A model generated the notes under the pieces. It was not told the origin of the DNA, searched no databases, and saw nothing but the letters and a program-made list of their open reading frames with translations. 64,000 nucleotides of DNA from Saposhnikovia divaricata (Eukaryota > Streptophyta > Magnoliopsida > Apiales > Apiaceae): positions 116,676,046 through 116,740,045 of the forward strand of contig CM071600.1 in assembly GCA_036435485.1 (NCBI GenBank), in the 5' to 3' direction. The translations under genes and the position numbers were made by a program. Of this stretch, positions 33,921 to 47,499 are shown one piece after another. The stretch's first letter is position 1, and each line of letters starts with the position of its first letter.

Positions 33921-36900
33921 ATGGCTTCTAAATCATTCACTGTTTTTGGTCTACGTTTTGTCCCTAACAATTATGCAGCCCCACTCAATCATGAACGTGT
34001 TCCAGAAGCGTTTCATCTTATGCAGAATTTCTTAAGGGACTCAGAGATTGGACAAGCTCTGGTTGAACCTAGTACTCTCTCTGCATCTCAAATTGCCACT
34101 TTTTGGCAAAACTCAGTCTATGTGGATGGAGGAGAGAATGGGACTCCAAACATCATCTTCACTCATGATGAACAAGAGTTTGTGATTACTCCACAAACTG
34201 TCAGAGAAACGATGGGTTTTGATACACACACCTCTTATGCTTATGATGGTGAACCTCAATTGAGACAGATGCTACAGGAGATAGGCTACATGGATTCTCT
34301 TGACAAGCTTGGCAGTGTAAAGAGGCCTAATCTCAGGAAGGAATGGAATTTTTTCTTCGACTACATCACAAGAACATTCCAGAAGAAGGTAACTAACTGG
34401 GATGCTATTCCAATGGACAGTCTACAAATCGGGTATTCTCTACTTTATGGTAGTAATTTTGATTTTGGTAGATATGTTCTAATGAATCTAGGTGATAAAC
34501 TGTCAGAGTCTACTACAGTTTATTTTGCTCGATTTTGTCAAATGCTATTCACTGCTTGTGTATCTGGTTTAGAGATTGTTGAAGCTGATGTGATTCAGCC
34601 TTTTAGAGTCAACAAGAGAATATTCTCTGATATGACTAATAAAGATGCTGGTAAAGAAAATCTACATGTCTTTGTTCTGCCACTTGCTTTGCAGAATTTT
34701 CTCAACCAACCTCAAGACCAACCACAACCAGAACCAGAACCACAACCTGAACCACTAAATACTGATCATACTCAAACCTTAAACACTGAACCACCTACAT
34801 CACCTATCCACACTGTACTTACTCAACAACCTGCAACCTCAAACCAAACCTCTATCCCTGAACCACAACCTGCATCCACTCACAATCCTCAGTCTCCAAT
34901 CACAAAACAATATTCACACACTCAACAACTAAACACTGAACCATTACAATCTCAACCACAACCACAGCCTAAAACAAAAAGAGGCAGAGTAAAGCAATCA
35001 GCAGCAACTACTGAAAGACATGCAAGAGCTAAGAAGCCAATAGAGAAACAAACCAAAGCAAAACAGGCATCTCCTGGAGCTGTTTATGCTACAAGAAAGA
35101 TTCAAAGAGCAAAAAGACCTAAATCACCCTCTGTGGTGGCAGAATCTAGTCAAGAGGATTCAGATGAAGTGCCTCTAGCTAAGAGGAGAAAACTAGTAAT
35201 CTCTGATTCTGATGGTGAAAATGTTGAAGCTCCAGAGGTGGTTTCACAGCAAATACCTATTGTTGAGGCTGAAAAAGATATACCTGCAGAGGTTGATATG
35301 CCTGCAGAGGTTGAAATGCCTGCAGAGGATAAAATGCCTGCAGAAGAGGATAAAAGAGATGGCTTTTCTCCAATGGATGATACTCTTGATTTATTCATGC
35401 CATTCTCTGATCCTATCTCATCTATTTTTGCTCAATTTGAAGCAACTGGTGCAGCTGATCAACCTACAGTTGTCATTTCTGAAACTGTAGCATCACATAC
35501 AGAGTTACTCTCAGATGCTCACCAGACTGTTGAAGGAGGTGATGAGGTTGATCAAGCAACCAAGGCTACTTCTCAGCCTATGCCTGTTGATGACACAAAT
35601 GCAAACTCTGTTGCTAAGCCTGGGCAACATGAAGAAAATCTTGACAAGGCTGCAGAAGAAATTGCAGAAACTGTGGCTGATAATACTCAGCACAGTTTTT
35701 CACTTGAAGATGAACATGCTAAACCTGCAAGTGTTGATCTTGAAGGTGAAAGCAGTGCAAACTCTGATTCTTTTCTGAGTGCACCAGTGCAAATAGACAA
35801 TAAACATACCTCTTTCGATCAACCATGTAAGTCTCATGAAATTAAAAAAGCACAACTTGCAAAATTTGCTGCTGACTGGTACAAAGAGGATTGCATTTTT
35901 CCAAGAGGGAGAGCAGCTAATTTTGTTAAGCAAACTGCCAACACTATATCCAATCCAGAGATTCTTTCTTGCTTAAAAGCAACTGTAGTACAAGTCAAGA
36001 CTCTGGATGGTAGATTTGATGAAACTACGAAGGCAATCACTGACTTGAGGACTGAGATTCTAACTACAGAAATGAAAATGGAAAGAGAGTCTAAACTCAT
36101 GACTACAAAATTTTCTAAAGCTCAAGACAATCTCTTTGCCAGGCTGGGTAAAGTTGAAGAGAATCAGTCTGCCTTGTCTGTTAAAATTGATTCTATTGCT
36201 ACCTCTTTGGAGTTGATTACATCTATACTCATGCCTGATGATGTCAAAAAGGGGGAGAGAGTTGCAAAGTCAAAATGTAAGAAATTTCAAACTCTGACTC
36301 AGAAGGATAATGCTGGAGATGGAGGAGCAAATAATAAAAGCAAGGGCAAGGCTGTAGAAACTCAAACTCTGAAAACTAGCAGCAAGTCTCTTAAATCACA
36401 GTCTGCTAGGTTAAACACTGATACTCGAGGTTCTTCAAAGACTAAGAGTTTGGTACTATCCTCTGATCCTCAGACTGCTGAGGAATTGGCTGCTAAGTTA
36501 TTCTTAGAAGAAAATGAAGAGGGAGTTACAATTGCAGATGTTTAAGCTCAAGAGAAGATATTTCTAGCAGAACATAAGAAAGCTATGAAATCTGGCAATT
36601 CTAAGAAGAATGTGAAAGCTGCAAAGCCTGTTCTTAAAGGCATTCAAATCAAAGAAAAAGTTGGTACTGAACAAAGGATGCAAGTATCCAGAAAACCAAC
36701 AGATGCAGACTTTAAGCAAAAGCTGAAAGGCATTGCTAGAGAAAATACAACCTCTGTTTCTACACAAATTTTAAAGAAGAATGAAAACACAACCTCTGTT
36801 GCTACACAAGTTGTGACCACACCTTTACAATCTTCTCAGTTGAAATCAATTTTTGGAAAGGGAACTCTTCATGATCCAAATCAAGCACTTAAAGGTTCTA

Positions 36901-37619
36901 TGAATTTCACTGATGGAAGAGCATTTTCTGGGAAAATTGGAAACAACAAGGGTGGTATAGGATAACACAGGGATAAAAGGCAGAATGTTAGTCCTAGAGA
37001 TCCATCTTCACTGGCTGTTCCAGGTCAATGTGTTGTCACTCAAGAGAGTTTAGACAGACTGGAATCAATACAGTTGGTCTATCAGAAGAGCCTAAAGAAA
37101 GATTTTCTATTATACTTCATGGTAGATGGAAAAGTTTTTAAAATTGGGGAGAATGATATTGGTTTGAAATATTGGGAAGAACTAGAACATGTTCTGTATC
37201 CTTTCAAGGTAACAAATCAAAGGACTCAATCTGTTGCCAATGTGCTTAGACAGAAGATGCTTCAGAATCTGGCAAGAAGAGGCATGAAGTATAACAGTAA
37301 ATATGTTCCTAAGTACAGAGACTGGAATGGAAAGCTGATAGAGATGGAAAAGGGAACTACAAAGCTAAAGACTGATCTTGGAATCACTGTTCTTGATTTT
37401 AATGTGAAGTCTGAAGAGGTGAAGTATATCAGATTGGGAAATGAAATGAGAAGAAACAAAATCTACGATCTCAGAGCTGCTATCTATCAGACTGATGAGA
37501 ATGATCCTCAGTTGAGAGAGATCAAGGAAGCTATGGAGAATGAACTTGAAAATGCTGAAAGAAGATTGCTTATAGACTATCTCAGAGCTACACCAGATCT
37601 TGAAGAGATTAGAGGTTAA
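33921..37619 (+). pseudogene. Third ORF (envelope-like) of element A, nearly intact
   Basis: The ATG at 33921 (MASKSFTVFGLRF) opens 874 codons to TAA at 36543-36545. The same frame continues with one more visible stop (TAA 36963-36965) to 37619, giving 1233 codons. Residues 1-240 form a globular module (VPEAFHLMQNFLRDSEIG, EQEFVITPQTVRETMGF, a Trp/Phe-rich middle). Then follow a Pro/Gln/Thr-rich linker (PQPEPEPQPEP), a basic stretch with possible nuclear signals (KRGRVKQS, AKRRK), an acidic repeat (AEVDMPAEVEMPAE), a coiled coil (about residues 690-780) and a C-terminal domain (GENDIGLKYWEELEHVLYPF, then VLDFNVKSEEVKYIRLGNEM). No signal peptide or membrane helix stands out. In SIRE-type elements this position is called envelope-like; the function is not known. 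Confidence 0.8.
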
Positions 37620-37713
37620 AGTCTGTAAGAGTTTTCTTATTTCTGTAGATTTTTGTTAAGTAGAAGCTTAAACTCTGTTTGTATATTAATCACTGTAATT
37701 TTGTATTTGTTTT
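37620..37713 (+). other. 3' untranslated tail of A before the E insertion
   Basis: 94 bases without a gene. It ends with GTTTT (37709-37713), the left duplication of E. The tail resumes at 47437 and runs to the polypurine tract. Confidence 0.8.
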
Positions 37714-40700
37714 TGTAACGCCCCCAAATCCGGGGTCAGTAGATTTGGGCGTCACGCTAACAAACTCAATAATTCTAACAAAAATTGGCCATGATGTATT
37801 CGTAAATACAACATAAACCTGCTGGATACTAAACTAAAAATCTGAAAATCAAAATAAAACTGAAATAAAAATAAAAACTCAATCAACAGCTCTTTGACCC
37901 CAACTCCTAACTCAGGATCTTAGGTTACAGTTCTAGAAACAAGAAAAACCCATAACCAACTTAAATACAAATCTATTTACAAAACTTATACAAACTTAAA
38001 TCACTGGTATAACTTCGGATAGAAGTATACCAGGCCAACTAATCAAATACATACTATAACTACTAAAACGATATATATACATACAACAAATCAAACTATA
38101 AATCTAAATACCCTGATCCACGTCAGCTTTCTTCACATCGTCTTGCTTCCTCTTTCTGAACTGCGCAGGTACTTCTCGTCAATGCTTAGCTTACTGAAAT
38201 ATTAGATTTAAAAACAGCAAGGGTGAGCGAAAGAAATGCTCAGCAAGTTATATATATAGAACTGAATAATTAAATGCAATAACTGCAATTCAAGAAGGAT
38301 TAACTTAAAAAGGAAAAAGAACAATAGATATGAGCGAATGAATGCTCACCAATTTATAATCAATACTATACTTGAAATCCGGATTCTTAACTTTAACAAA
38401 AGATTAATATTATTTAAAACATTTATAACTCGAAATCAGAATTTAATAACTGCAAAGGTTCGAAAAACTAGATTCAATACTTTTAATACTTGCAAAAATA
38501 CTTTATCTAACACTTTAACGAAATCTCCAAGAAATTCTCAGTTACTCAAATCTCATTCATGTCGCTAAGCATTTGCATTCCTAGCTGCCTAACCGGCCTG
38601 ACAATCATGAGTTTGAATTACTAAGAAGATCTCAAATCATTCTCGGTTCTCACTATCACTGCGCAACGCATGCCACAGTGACCGTAATAACCGTGAATTA
38701 TTTTATAACAGTCAACAAGAATATACAACTACTCTATAAAATAACATTATCTATCGTCGTTACTCATACCCTTTACATAACATAAACACCCCCCTTTAAT
38801 ATTCTAACATAACACTTCTATTTACTACTAACCATCTCTGCCCCAGATAAAACTTTGAGAGAAAGAATATCAAGAATTTTTCCAATCATTCTTACTCCAC
38901 TTTCACGTACAATGTTACTTGCGAAGGGAATAACTGAAAAACTTCTATCTATCCTTAATCTCATTATTTTACTGAGGTTTCAACTTTTATCATATAGACA
39001 ACAATTTAATCTGAAATACACAATTTCTAAACCGACAATCATTTACAGTAAAACAGGTATATCTTATTAAAACATTCCTCTCATTAGAACTATTCCATCA
39101 ATAAAACATCAAAACATTCATCTCTTTAAAACTATTCCACAAATAAAACATACTTTCCGTAAAACTTTTTGAAACATTTAAATTGATTTTATTATTCTTC
39201 TGATTACGGACAATACGGGTGATCAGCCACGTAAAGTCTTCCTTTCTTTGAAATTAGGTTCTCAATTAGGCAACACATTGGCCTTTAATGCTGGACTAGG
39301 ACCACCCTAGCCTCTTACGCTAAACAAAGGTGCTGGACTAGGACCACCCTAGCCTCTTACGCTAAACAAAGGTGCTGGACTAGGACCACCCTAGCCTCTT
39401 ACGCTTCTCCATTCTTTAAACAATCTTATTAATACTTAAAACATTACACTTTTCAGTCCTTTATACTCACTGGCAAAAGACCAGCCCAGTATAAGGAAAT
39501 TTTAAAAAAACATCTTTGATTACTTAAGCCATTTTAATGAGCGACAAAACTTAAGAAAGAATAATACTGGCAATAAAACTGTATTTCTACTTTTCACATG
39601 ATATATGAATAAAATATATCCTTATCAATAATTTGAAGGGAATAATTATATTGAATAAAAACATATGTATCTCGCTTGAACGATAAGCGAGGGTTAGTAC
39701 ACTTGCCTCGTTTCCACGCGTCGATTCGATACTTAATCTCGGTCTTTATTCGATCACGCATACATTTTCTTCAATAAACCGTCAACATGTGCACTGGCTC
39801 TATATCGAATCCCTAATCATACTTGAAATAATAGTAAAGTACTATTTAGTACATAAACAATCCAATCGATAACTAATTACTTATAACTCACAAAGCAATA
39901 CATACATAAATATATATATATATCCACACCTCATTAATCATCACATATGTACTTAAACACTTATACACATATATGCCTTTAAATCTTTAAATCAAATAAT
40001 TTAAATAACTTTAAAACGCAGGGGATTTTTAGAAAATTTCGGCATGTAGTATTCGTTTATCGGACTATGGGCACAGCCCCTCAAATACAATTCAAACCCT
40101 GCTTTTGATAAAATAAAAGCCGCCTCAATTGCAGCAACATAAAGGTAAACAAATAATGAAAGTATCCGCCCAGACATGCGGCAACTAATCACATAAAGAA
40201 ATTTACCCGCCCAGACATGCGGCACCTCAACACGTAAGAAAAGTAAACTACATTTATCCACATTTAAGCCAACACCACGTAGTTGGCACTTATACTTTCA
40301 ACATATACTACAACATGATTTATATCATTTAGCACATAGCCAATTAGCCACACACATTCCATCACCAAGCAATTGTCAATTAAGGCATTTAACAACTATC
40401 ACTAAATCCGAACATATTAGGGGACTCACAAATAAACCCAACAATTAATTACCCATAATGGTATCCCGAATTAATATGCTAAAACATACAACAATTCGCA
40501 ATTTAACTAATTAAATCACAACAATAATTATCCGCACATCATACAACTACTTATTACTCCTTAATAATCCAAATCAATAACACAATTACAATTAACACTA
40601 ATAATTTATAATTAAAGCTTTCTGACATACAATAAAATTTATAACTAGAAACGATATATTATATAATTTAATTAGGACTCAGAATAATCATCATTGCCCA

Positions 40701-42001
40701 CCGTCAGCTCACCGAAGCTCATCGCCAATGGCGGCAAAATCCGGAGGTACCCATAATTTCGGGTTTCCAATCACGGATTCCACCAATATTCGAGTTACAC
40801 ATATACCCACGGTTCACATCATCCAAACAAATTAATTAAGCTCAGAGATCGAAAGAATGCAAAGCCCCCTTCTTCTTTTTGGAAATCACTGCATAAACAG
40901 AAATATACATACATGCAACTACCAAGCCGCACACACAACAACACAACTACAGGACTAAGCTCGAATTGAACTCATACCAGGAGGAACCAAAGAATCACGG
41001 TGGTTACGCTAGAACCGCAAGGAGACTCACACACGCACCCAGCTGCATCACCCACACACACGTTCACCTTACACACATACAGACCCACGAACACATGAGA
41101 ACACCCAGCACATCAGCTACAATTGCATACCCAGACTCACACACACGCCGTCGATGGAATACACTGCTGCACACCAATAATCTGTTCGGAAAAAGCTTTA
41201 AGAACCTGAGTTGTGTCAAAAATCGGGGTGAATTAAGTTATGCGATATAAAAAATGGAGAGAGATTAAATGTAGGGAGGGAGATATCGAGAGAGATTTGA
41301 CGGGAGAGGGGGAAGAGAAGCATCGAGAGAGTTCCCGAGTAAAAGAAAAAAAAAACAGAGCCCAAGAACTCAAAATTGGGGGAAATGGAATTATTAAAGA
41401 TTTCAAAGAAACATTTGGGGAAAAGGGCATAAAAACAATTTTAAAACAATTTAAATACCTTTTAAAAATCAAAGTTAAGGGAAAATAATAAAAATAAAAC
41501 TTTCCCATTTCTAAAATAAAGAATATAAAATTATGGACACCCACATATTTTCGAAATATTTTTCGGATCAAAAATGAATTAAATATGAATTTTCAAAGTT
41601 TTGATCCTTTAAATACAATAAAACTCTTAAAATCATTTTAAAATACTCGACCACCCAAATTAATCCACCCAACAATTTTAAAAACTCAATCAATATATAA
41701 AGATAATTTTACAAAAGATTTCATGATTTAATCCAACTCCGATAAATAAATAAAGATTTTTGAAGATCAATAATACTTGTTTTAAATATTTTTAAATCAC
41801 TAAAAATACCAATAAAATACTGGAGCACACATTGGCACACATAACTCAATATATACTCATATAAACTCAATACTAAATATCGTTGAATTCCACAACGATA
41901 TTCTCAAATCCAATTCCATACTTTAAATACTAATTAACATAATTAAAACAATAAAAGTAATAATAATAATAATAAATCCTACAATAATCCGGGATCTTAC
42001 A
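37714..42001 (-). repeat. LTR of element E, left copy (3' LTR on the minus strand)
   Basis: 4288 bp. It contains a 42-bp tandem repeat (39289-39405), a shorter repeated phrase with CGCCCAGACATGCGGCA (about 40168 and 40210) and a CT-rich stretch on the minus strand (about 41240-41390), as expected of a leader or promoter region. Open frames in it are short, unlike known proteins and identical in both LTRs; I do not regard them as genes. Confidence 0.95.
39289..39405. repeat. 42-bp tandem repeat, 2.8 copies, in LTR E
   Basis: Units start at 39289, 39331 and 39373. Each contains CTAGGACCACCCTAG, an inverted repeat that could form a small hairpin. The same array is at 44720-44836 in the other LTR. 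Confidence 0.95.
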
Positions 42002-43144
42002 TTCTACCCACCTTAAAAGGATTCCGTCCTCGGAATCAGGTAAAGAAGGGTTACTGGGGTTTACTCTACCAACTCGGGTTGCATCCGCAGCTCTACTAAT
42101 CTGTACTCTGGATACTTATTTACTCTACTGGGATCTCTACTGATCTCTCTATATAGAACAACTCTAATCGTAGTACTATACGTCACGCGTTACTAGTATT
42201 CTAAACTCGATTGACATACGTTCAAGACTACTCGAGATCTTATGATTCATGATATTTGAAAAGAACGATTTCACATCGTAGCAAAGGTTTCTACAATTGT
42301 GGAATCAATGAGTTTTCAAACAAATATTCTTTGAAATGAGAGATTACTGAGTGATCAACATGATCAAATGAACCTTGTTGCGTGCCTTATTCAAGACATG
42401 ACTAAAGGTAATTAACCTTCTTGTACTTCACAACACACAAGTGATGGCGTCCCATCAGACTGCTATCACACAGACAAACAGTCCTTGTGTCCCCTATAAA
42501 TAGGGTTGTTCACCTCAGTTGGAGTAAAGAAACACAAAAAGATTCGAACATCGAATTAACAATCAATTGATGAGAAATTCTCAGACATACCCCTGGATTA
42601 TAACTAAACGGATTCCATGGGTACTACTTCAGAAGAATAGGATAATCAGGAAAGAAATGACTGGCACAATACTAAGAAATGATGATCTATCAACAATAGG
42701 ATTATTCACTGATGAAGAAATTTCGAAACTCATGTATCAAACTTGACAGGGTTTAGAAATAAAAGAAATAGGCATTAAAACAACCTCTGTCATAACTGGA
42801 ATCCCAAATTCGGGGGAAAGACAATTGTCAAAATAACTCAACAAAGGAATATTTATCAAGAAGAAAGGTATTGCCAGGGTCTCCACGTACATCTTCTTTG
42901 TCGACTCCTTCGCTGACTCGTCATTCGATCTAGACTCTGAAGGTTCCACTACCTACAGGTTCAAGGGTTTCTACCCAACTCCGCTCAACTATCTGCCACC
43001 ACTCACATCTTAACTCACTAACTGGTACTATATCCAATAGTCCAACACGAGTCCTATATGAACTCTGACGTTCCTTACTTAACTATACACACTCCTACAC
43101 ACTCTCGTTTCTAGTTTACTATAACCTACGCTCTGATACCAACT
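42002..43144 (-). other. Internal region of element E, non-coding
   Basis: 1143 bp between the LTRs. Next to the left LTR, on the minus strand, is the purine-rich AAGGTGGGTAGAA, the probable polypurine tract; next to the right LTR is the primer site. The longest open frame (42949-42737, 70 codons, minus) is Ser/Glu-rich at first and matches nothing I recognise. No zinc knuckle, protease, reverse transcriptase or integrase motif is present. Confidence 0.85.
43130..43141 (-). other. Primer binding site of element E
   Basis: On the minus strand this is TGGTATCAGAGC, three bases from the right LTR. It is the initiator methionine tRNA type shared by copia and many chromovirus-type gypsy elements. 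Confidence 0.85.
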
Positions 43145-46100
43145 TGTAACGCCCCCAAATCCGGGGTCAGTAGATTTGGGCGTCACGCTAACAAACTCAA
43201 TAATTCTAACAAAAATTGGCCATGATGTATTCGTAAATACAACATAAACCTGCTGGATACTAAACTAAAAATCTGAAAATCAAAATAAAACTGAAATAAA
43301 AATAAAAACTCAATCAACAGCTCTTTGACCCCAACTCCTAACTCAGGATCTTAGGTTACAGTTCTAGAAACAAGAAAAACCCATAACCAACTTAAATACA
43401 AATCTATTTACAAAACTTATACAAACTTAAATCACTGGTATAACTTCGGATAGAAGTATACCAGGCCAACTAATCAAATACATACTATAACTACTAAAAC
43501 GATATATATACATACAACAAATCAAACTATAAATCTAAATACCCTGATCCACGTCAGCTTTCTTCACATCGTCTTGCTTCCTCTTTCTGAACTGCGCAGG
43601 TACTTCTCGTCAATGCTTAGCTTACTGAAATATTAGATTTAAAAACAGCAAGGGTGAGCGAAAGAAATGCTCAGCAAGTTATATATATAGAACTGAATAA
43701 TTAAATGCAATAACTGCAATTCAAGAAGGATTAACTTAAAAAGGAAAAAGAACAATAGATATGAGCGAATGAATGCTCACCAATTTATAATCAATACTAT
43801 ACTTGAAATCCGGATTCTTAACTTTAACAAAAGATTAATATTATTTAAAACATTTATAACTCGAAATCAGAATTTAATAACTGCAAAGGTTCGAAAAACT
43901 AGATTCAATACTTTTAATACTTGCAAAAATACTTTATCTAACACTTTAACGAAATCTCCAAGAAATTCTCAGTTACTCAAATCTCATTCATGTCGCTAAG
44001 CATTTGCATTCCTAGCTGCCTAACCGGCCTGACAATCATGAGTTTGAATTACTAAGAAGATCTCAAATCATTCTCGGTTCTCACTATCACTGCGCAACGC
44101 ATGCCACAGTGACCGTAATAACCGTGAATTATTTTATAACAGTCAACAAGAATATACAACTACTCTATAAAATAACATTATCTATCGTCGTTACTCATAC
44201 CCTTTACATAACATAAACACCCCCCTTTAATATTCTAACATAACACTTCTATTTACTACTAACCATCTCTGCCCCAGATAAAACTTTGAGAGAAAGAATA
44301 TCAAGAATTTTTCCAATCATTCTTACTCCACTTTCACGTACAATGTTACTTGCGAAGGGAATAACTGAAAAACTTCTATCTATCCTTAATCTCATTATTT
44401 TACTGAGGTTTCAACTTTTATCATATAGACAACAATTTAATCTGAAATACACAATTTCTAAACCGACAATCATTTACAGTAAAACAGGTATATCTTATTA
44501 AAACATTCCTCTCATTAGAACTATTCCATCAATAAAACATCAAAACATTCATCTCTTTAAAACTATTCCACAAATAAAACATACTTTCCGTAAAACTTTT
44601 TGAAACATTTAAATTGATTTTATTATTCTTCTGATTACGGACAATACGGGTGATCAGCCACGTAAAGTCTTCCTTTCTTTGAAATTAGGTTCTCAATTAG
44701 GCAACACATTGGCCTTTAATGCTGGACTAGGACCACCCTAGCCTCTTACGCTAAACAAAGGTGCTGGACTAGGACCACCCTAGCCTCTTACGCTAAACAA
44801 AGGTGCTGGACTAGGACCACCCTAGCCTCTTACGCTTCTCCATTCTTTAAACAATCTTATTAATACTTAAAACATTACACTTTTCAGTCCTTTATACTCA
44901 CTGGCAAAAGACCAGCCCAGTATAAGGAAATTTTAAAAAAACATCTTTGATTACTTAAGCCATTTTAATGAGCGACAAAACTTAAGAAAGAATAATACTG
45001 GCAATAAAACTGTATTTCTACTTTTCACATGATATATGAATAAAATATATCCTTATCAATAATTTGAAGGGAATAATTATATTGAATAAAAACATATGTA
45101 TCTCGCTTGAACGATAAGCGAGGGTTAGTACACTTGCCTCGTTTCCACGCGTCGATTCGATACTTAATCTCGGTCTTTATTCGATCACGCATACATTTTC
45201 TTCAATAAACCGTCAACATGTGCACTGGCTCTATATCGAATCCCTAATCATACTTGAAATAATAGTAAAGTACTATTTAGTACATAAACAATCCAATCGA
45301 TAACTAATTACTTATAACTCACAAAGCAATACATACATAAATATATATATATATATATCCACACCTCATTAATCATCACATATGTACTTAAACACTTATA
45401 CACATATATGCCTTTAAATCTTTAAATCAAATAATTTAAATAACTTTAAAACGCAGGGGATTTTTAGAAAATTTCGGCATGTAGTATTCGTTTATCGGAC
45501 TATGGGCACAGCCCCTCAAATACAATTCAAACCCTGCTTTTGATAAAATAAAAGCCGCCTCAATTGCAGCAACATAAAGGTAAACAAATAATGAAAGTAT
45601 CCGCCCAGACATGCGGCAACTAATCACATAAAGAAATTTACCCGCCCAGACATGCGGCACCTCAACACGTAAGAAAAGTAAACTACATTTATCCACATTT
45701 AAGCCAACACCACGTAGTTGGCACTTATACTTTCAACATATACTACAACCTGATTTATATCATTTAGCACATAGCCAATTAGCCACACACATTCCATCAC
45801 CAAGCAATTGTCAATTAAGGCATTTAACAACTATCACTAAATCCGAACATATTAGGGGACTCACAAATAAACCCAACAATTAATTACCCATAATGGTATC
45901 CCGAATTAATATGCTAAAACATACAACAATTCGCAATTTAACTAATTAAATCACAACAATAATTATCCGCACATCATACAACTACTTATTACTCCTTAAT
46001 AATCCAAATCAATAACACAATTACAATTAACACTAATAATTTATAATTAAAGCTTTCTGACATACAATAAAATTTATAACTAGAAACGATATATTATATA

Positions 46101-47436
46101 ATTTAATTAGGACTCAGAATAATCATCATTGTCCACCGTCAGCTCACCGAAGCTCATCGCCAATGGCGGCAAAATCCGGAGGTACCCATAATTTCGGGTT
46201 TCCAATCACGGATTCCACCAATATTCGAGTTACACATATACCCACGGTTCACATCATCCAAACAAATTAATTAAGCTCAGAGATCGAAAGAATGCAAAGC
46301 CCCCTTCTTCTTTTTGGAAATCACTGCATAAACAGAAATATACATACATGCAACTACCAAGCCGCACACACAACAACACAACTACAGGACTAAGCTCGAA
46401 TTGAACTCATACCAGGAGGAACCAAAGAATCACGGTGGTTACGCTAGAACCGCAAGGAGACTCACACACGCACCCAGCTGCATCACCCACACACACGTTC
46501 ACCTTACACACATACAGACCCACGAACACATGAGAACACCCAGCACATCAGCTACAATTGCATACCCAGACTCACACACACGCCGTCGATGGAATACACT
46601 GCTGCACACCAATAATCTGTTCGGAAAAAGCTTTAAGAACCTGAGTTGTGTCAAAAATCGGGGTGAATTAAGTTATGCGATATAAAAAATGGAGAGAGAT
46701 TAAATGTAGGGAGGGAGATATCGAGAGAGATTTGACGGGAGAGGGGGAAGAGAAGCATCGAGAGAGTTCCCGAGTAAAAGAAAAAAAAAACAGAGCCCAA
46801 GAACTCAAAATTGGGGGAAATGGAATTATTAAAGATTTCAAAGAAACATTTGGGGAAAAGGGCATAAAAACAATTTTAAAACAATTTAAATACCTTTTAA
46901 AAATCAAAGTTAAGGGAAAATAATAAAAATAAAACTTTCCCATTTCTAAAATAAAGAATATAAAATTATGGACACCCACATATTTTCGAAATATTTTTCG
47001 GATCAAAAATGAATTAAATATGAATTTTCAAAGTTTTGATCCTTTAAATACAATAAAACTCTTAAAATCATTTTAAAATACTCGACCACCCAAATTAATC
47101 CACCCAACAATTTTAAAAACTCAATCAATATATAAAGATAATTTTACAAAAGATTTCATGATTTAATCCAACTCCGATAAATAAATAAAGATTTTTGAAG
47201 ATCAATAATACTTGTTTTAAATATTTTTAAATCACTAAAAATACCAATAAAATACTGGAGCACACATTGGCACACATAACTCAATATATACTCATATAAA
47301 CTCAATACTAAATATCGTTGAATTCCACAACGATATTCTCAAATCCAATTCCATACTTTAAATACTAATTAACATAATTAAAACAATAAAAGTAATAATA
47401 ATAATAATAAATCCTACAATAATCCGGGATCTTACA
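43145..47436 (-). repeat. LTR of element E, right copy (5' LTR on the minus strand)
   Basis: 4292 bp, almost identical to 37714-42001, including the 42-bp repeat array at 44720-44836. It ends CTTACA before the GTTTT duplication. Confidence 0.95.
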
Positions 47437-47441
47437 GTTTT

Positions 47442-47499
47442 GACATCATCATTTACTGTTAACTTGTACATTCTTGCTAATGAATAAGTTGGGGGAGAT
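47442..47499 (+). other. End of A's internal region with polypurine tract
   Basis: A's tail resumes after the E duplication and ends in TTGGGGGAGAT (about 47489-47499), the polypurine tract next to the 3' LTR. Confidence 0.85.

Larger units (their letters stand above)
37714..47436 (-). mobile_element. Element E: non-autonomous LTR retrotransposon with 4.3-kb LTRs and 1.1-kb interior
   Basis: Two near-identical LTRs (4288 and 4292 bp; TGTAACG to CTTACA on the plus strand) flank 1143 bp without gag or pol. The target duplication GTTTT is at 37709-37713 and 47437-47441. A primer site on the minus strand (43130-43141) sets the orientation. By eye I found only two substitutions (ACAACATGA versus ACAACCTGA near 40312/45746, and TTGCCC versus TTGTCC near 40697/46132) plus a TA-repeat length change, so it is very young. 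Long LTRs starting TGTAA and this tRNA class suggest a derivative of a Tekay/Del-type gypsy element; that is inference. Confidence 0.93.

Noticed and set aside
37714..47436. Short open frames in element E (for example 40261-40001 minus, 41233-41571 minus, 40966-41250 plus and their second copies)
   Set aside because: They are duplicated because the LTRs are duplicated, have biased composition from CA- and GA-rich DNA, and show no domain.
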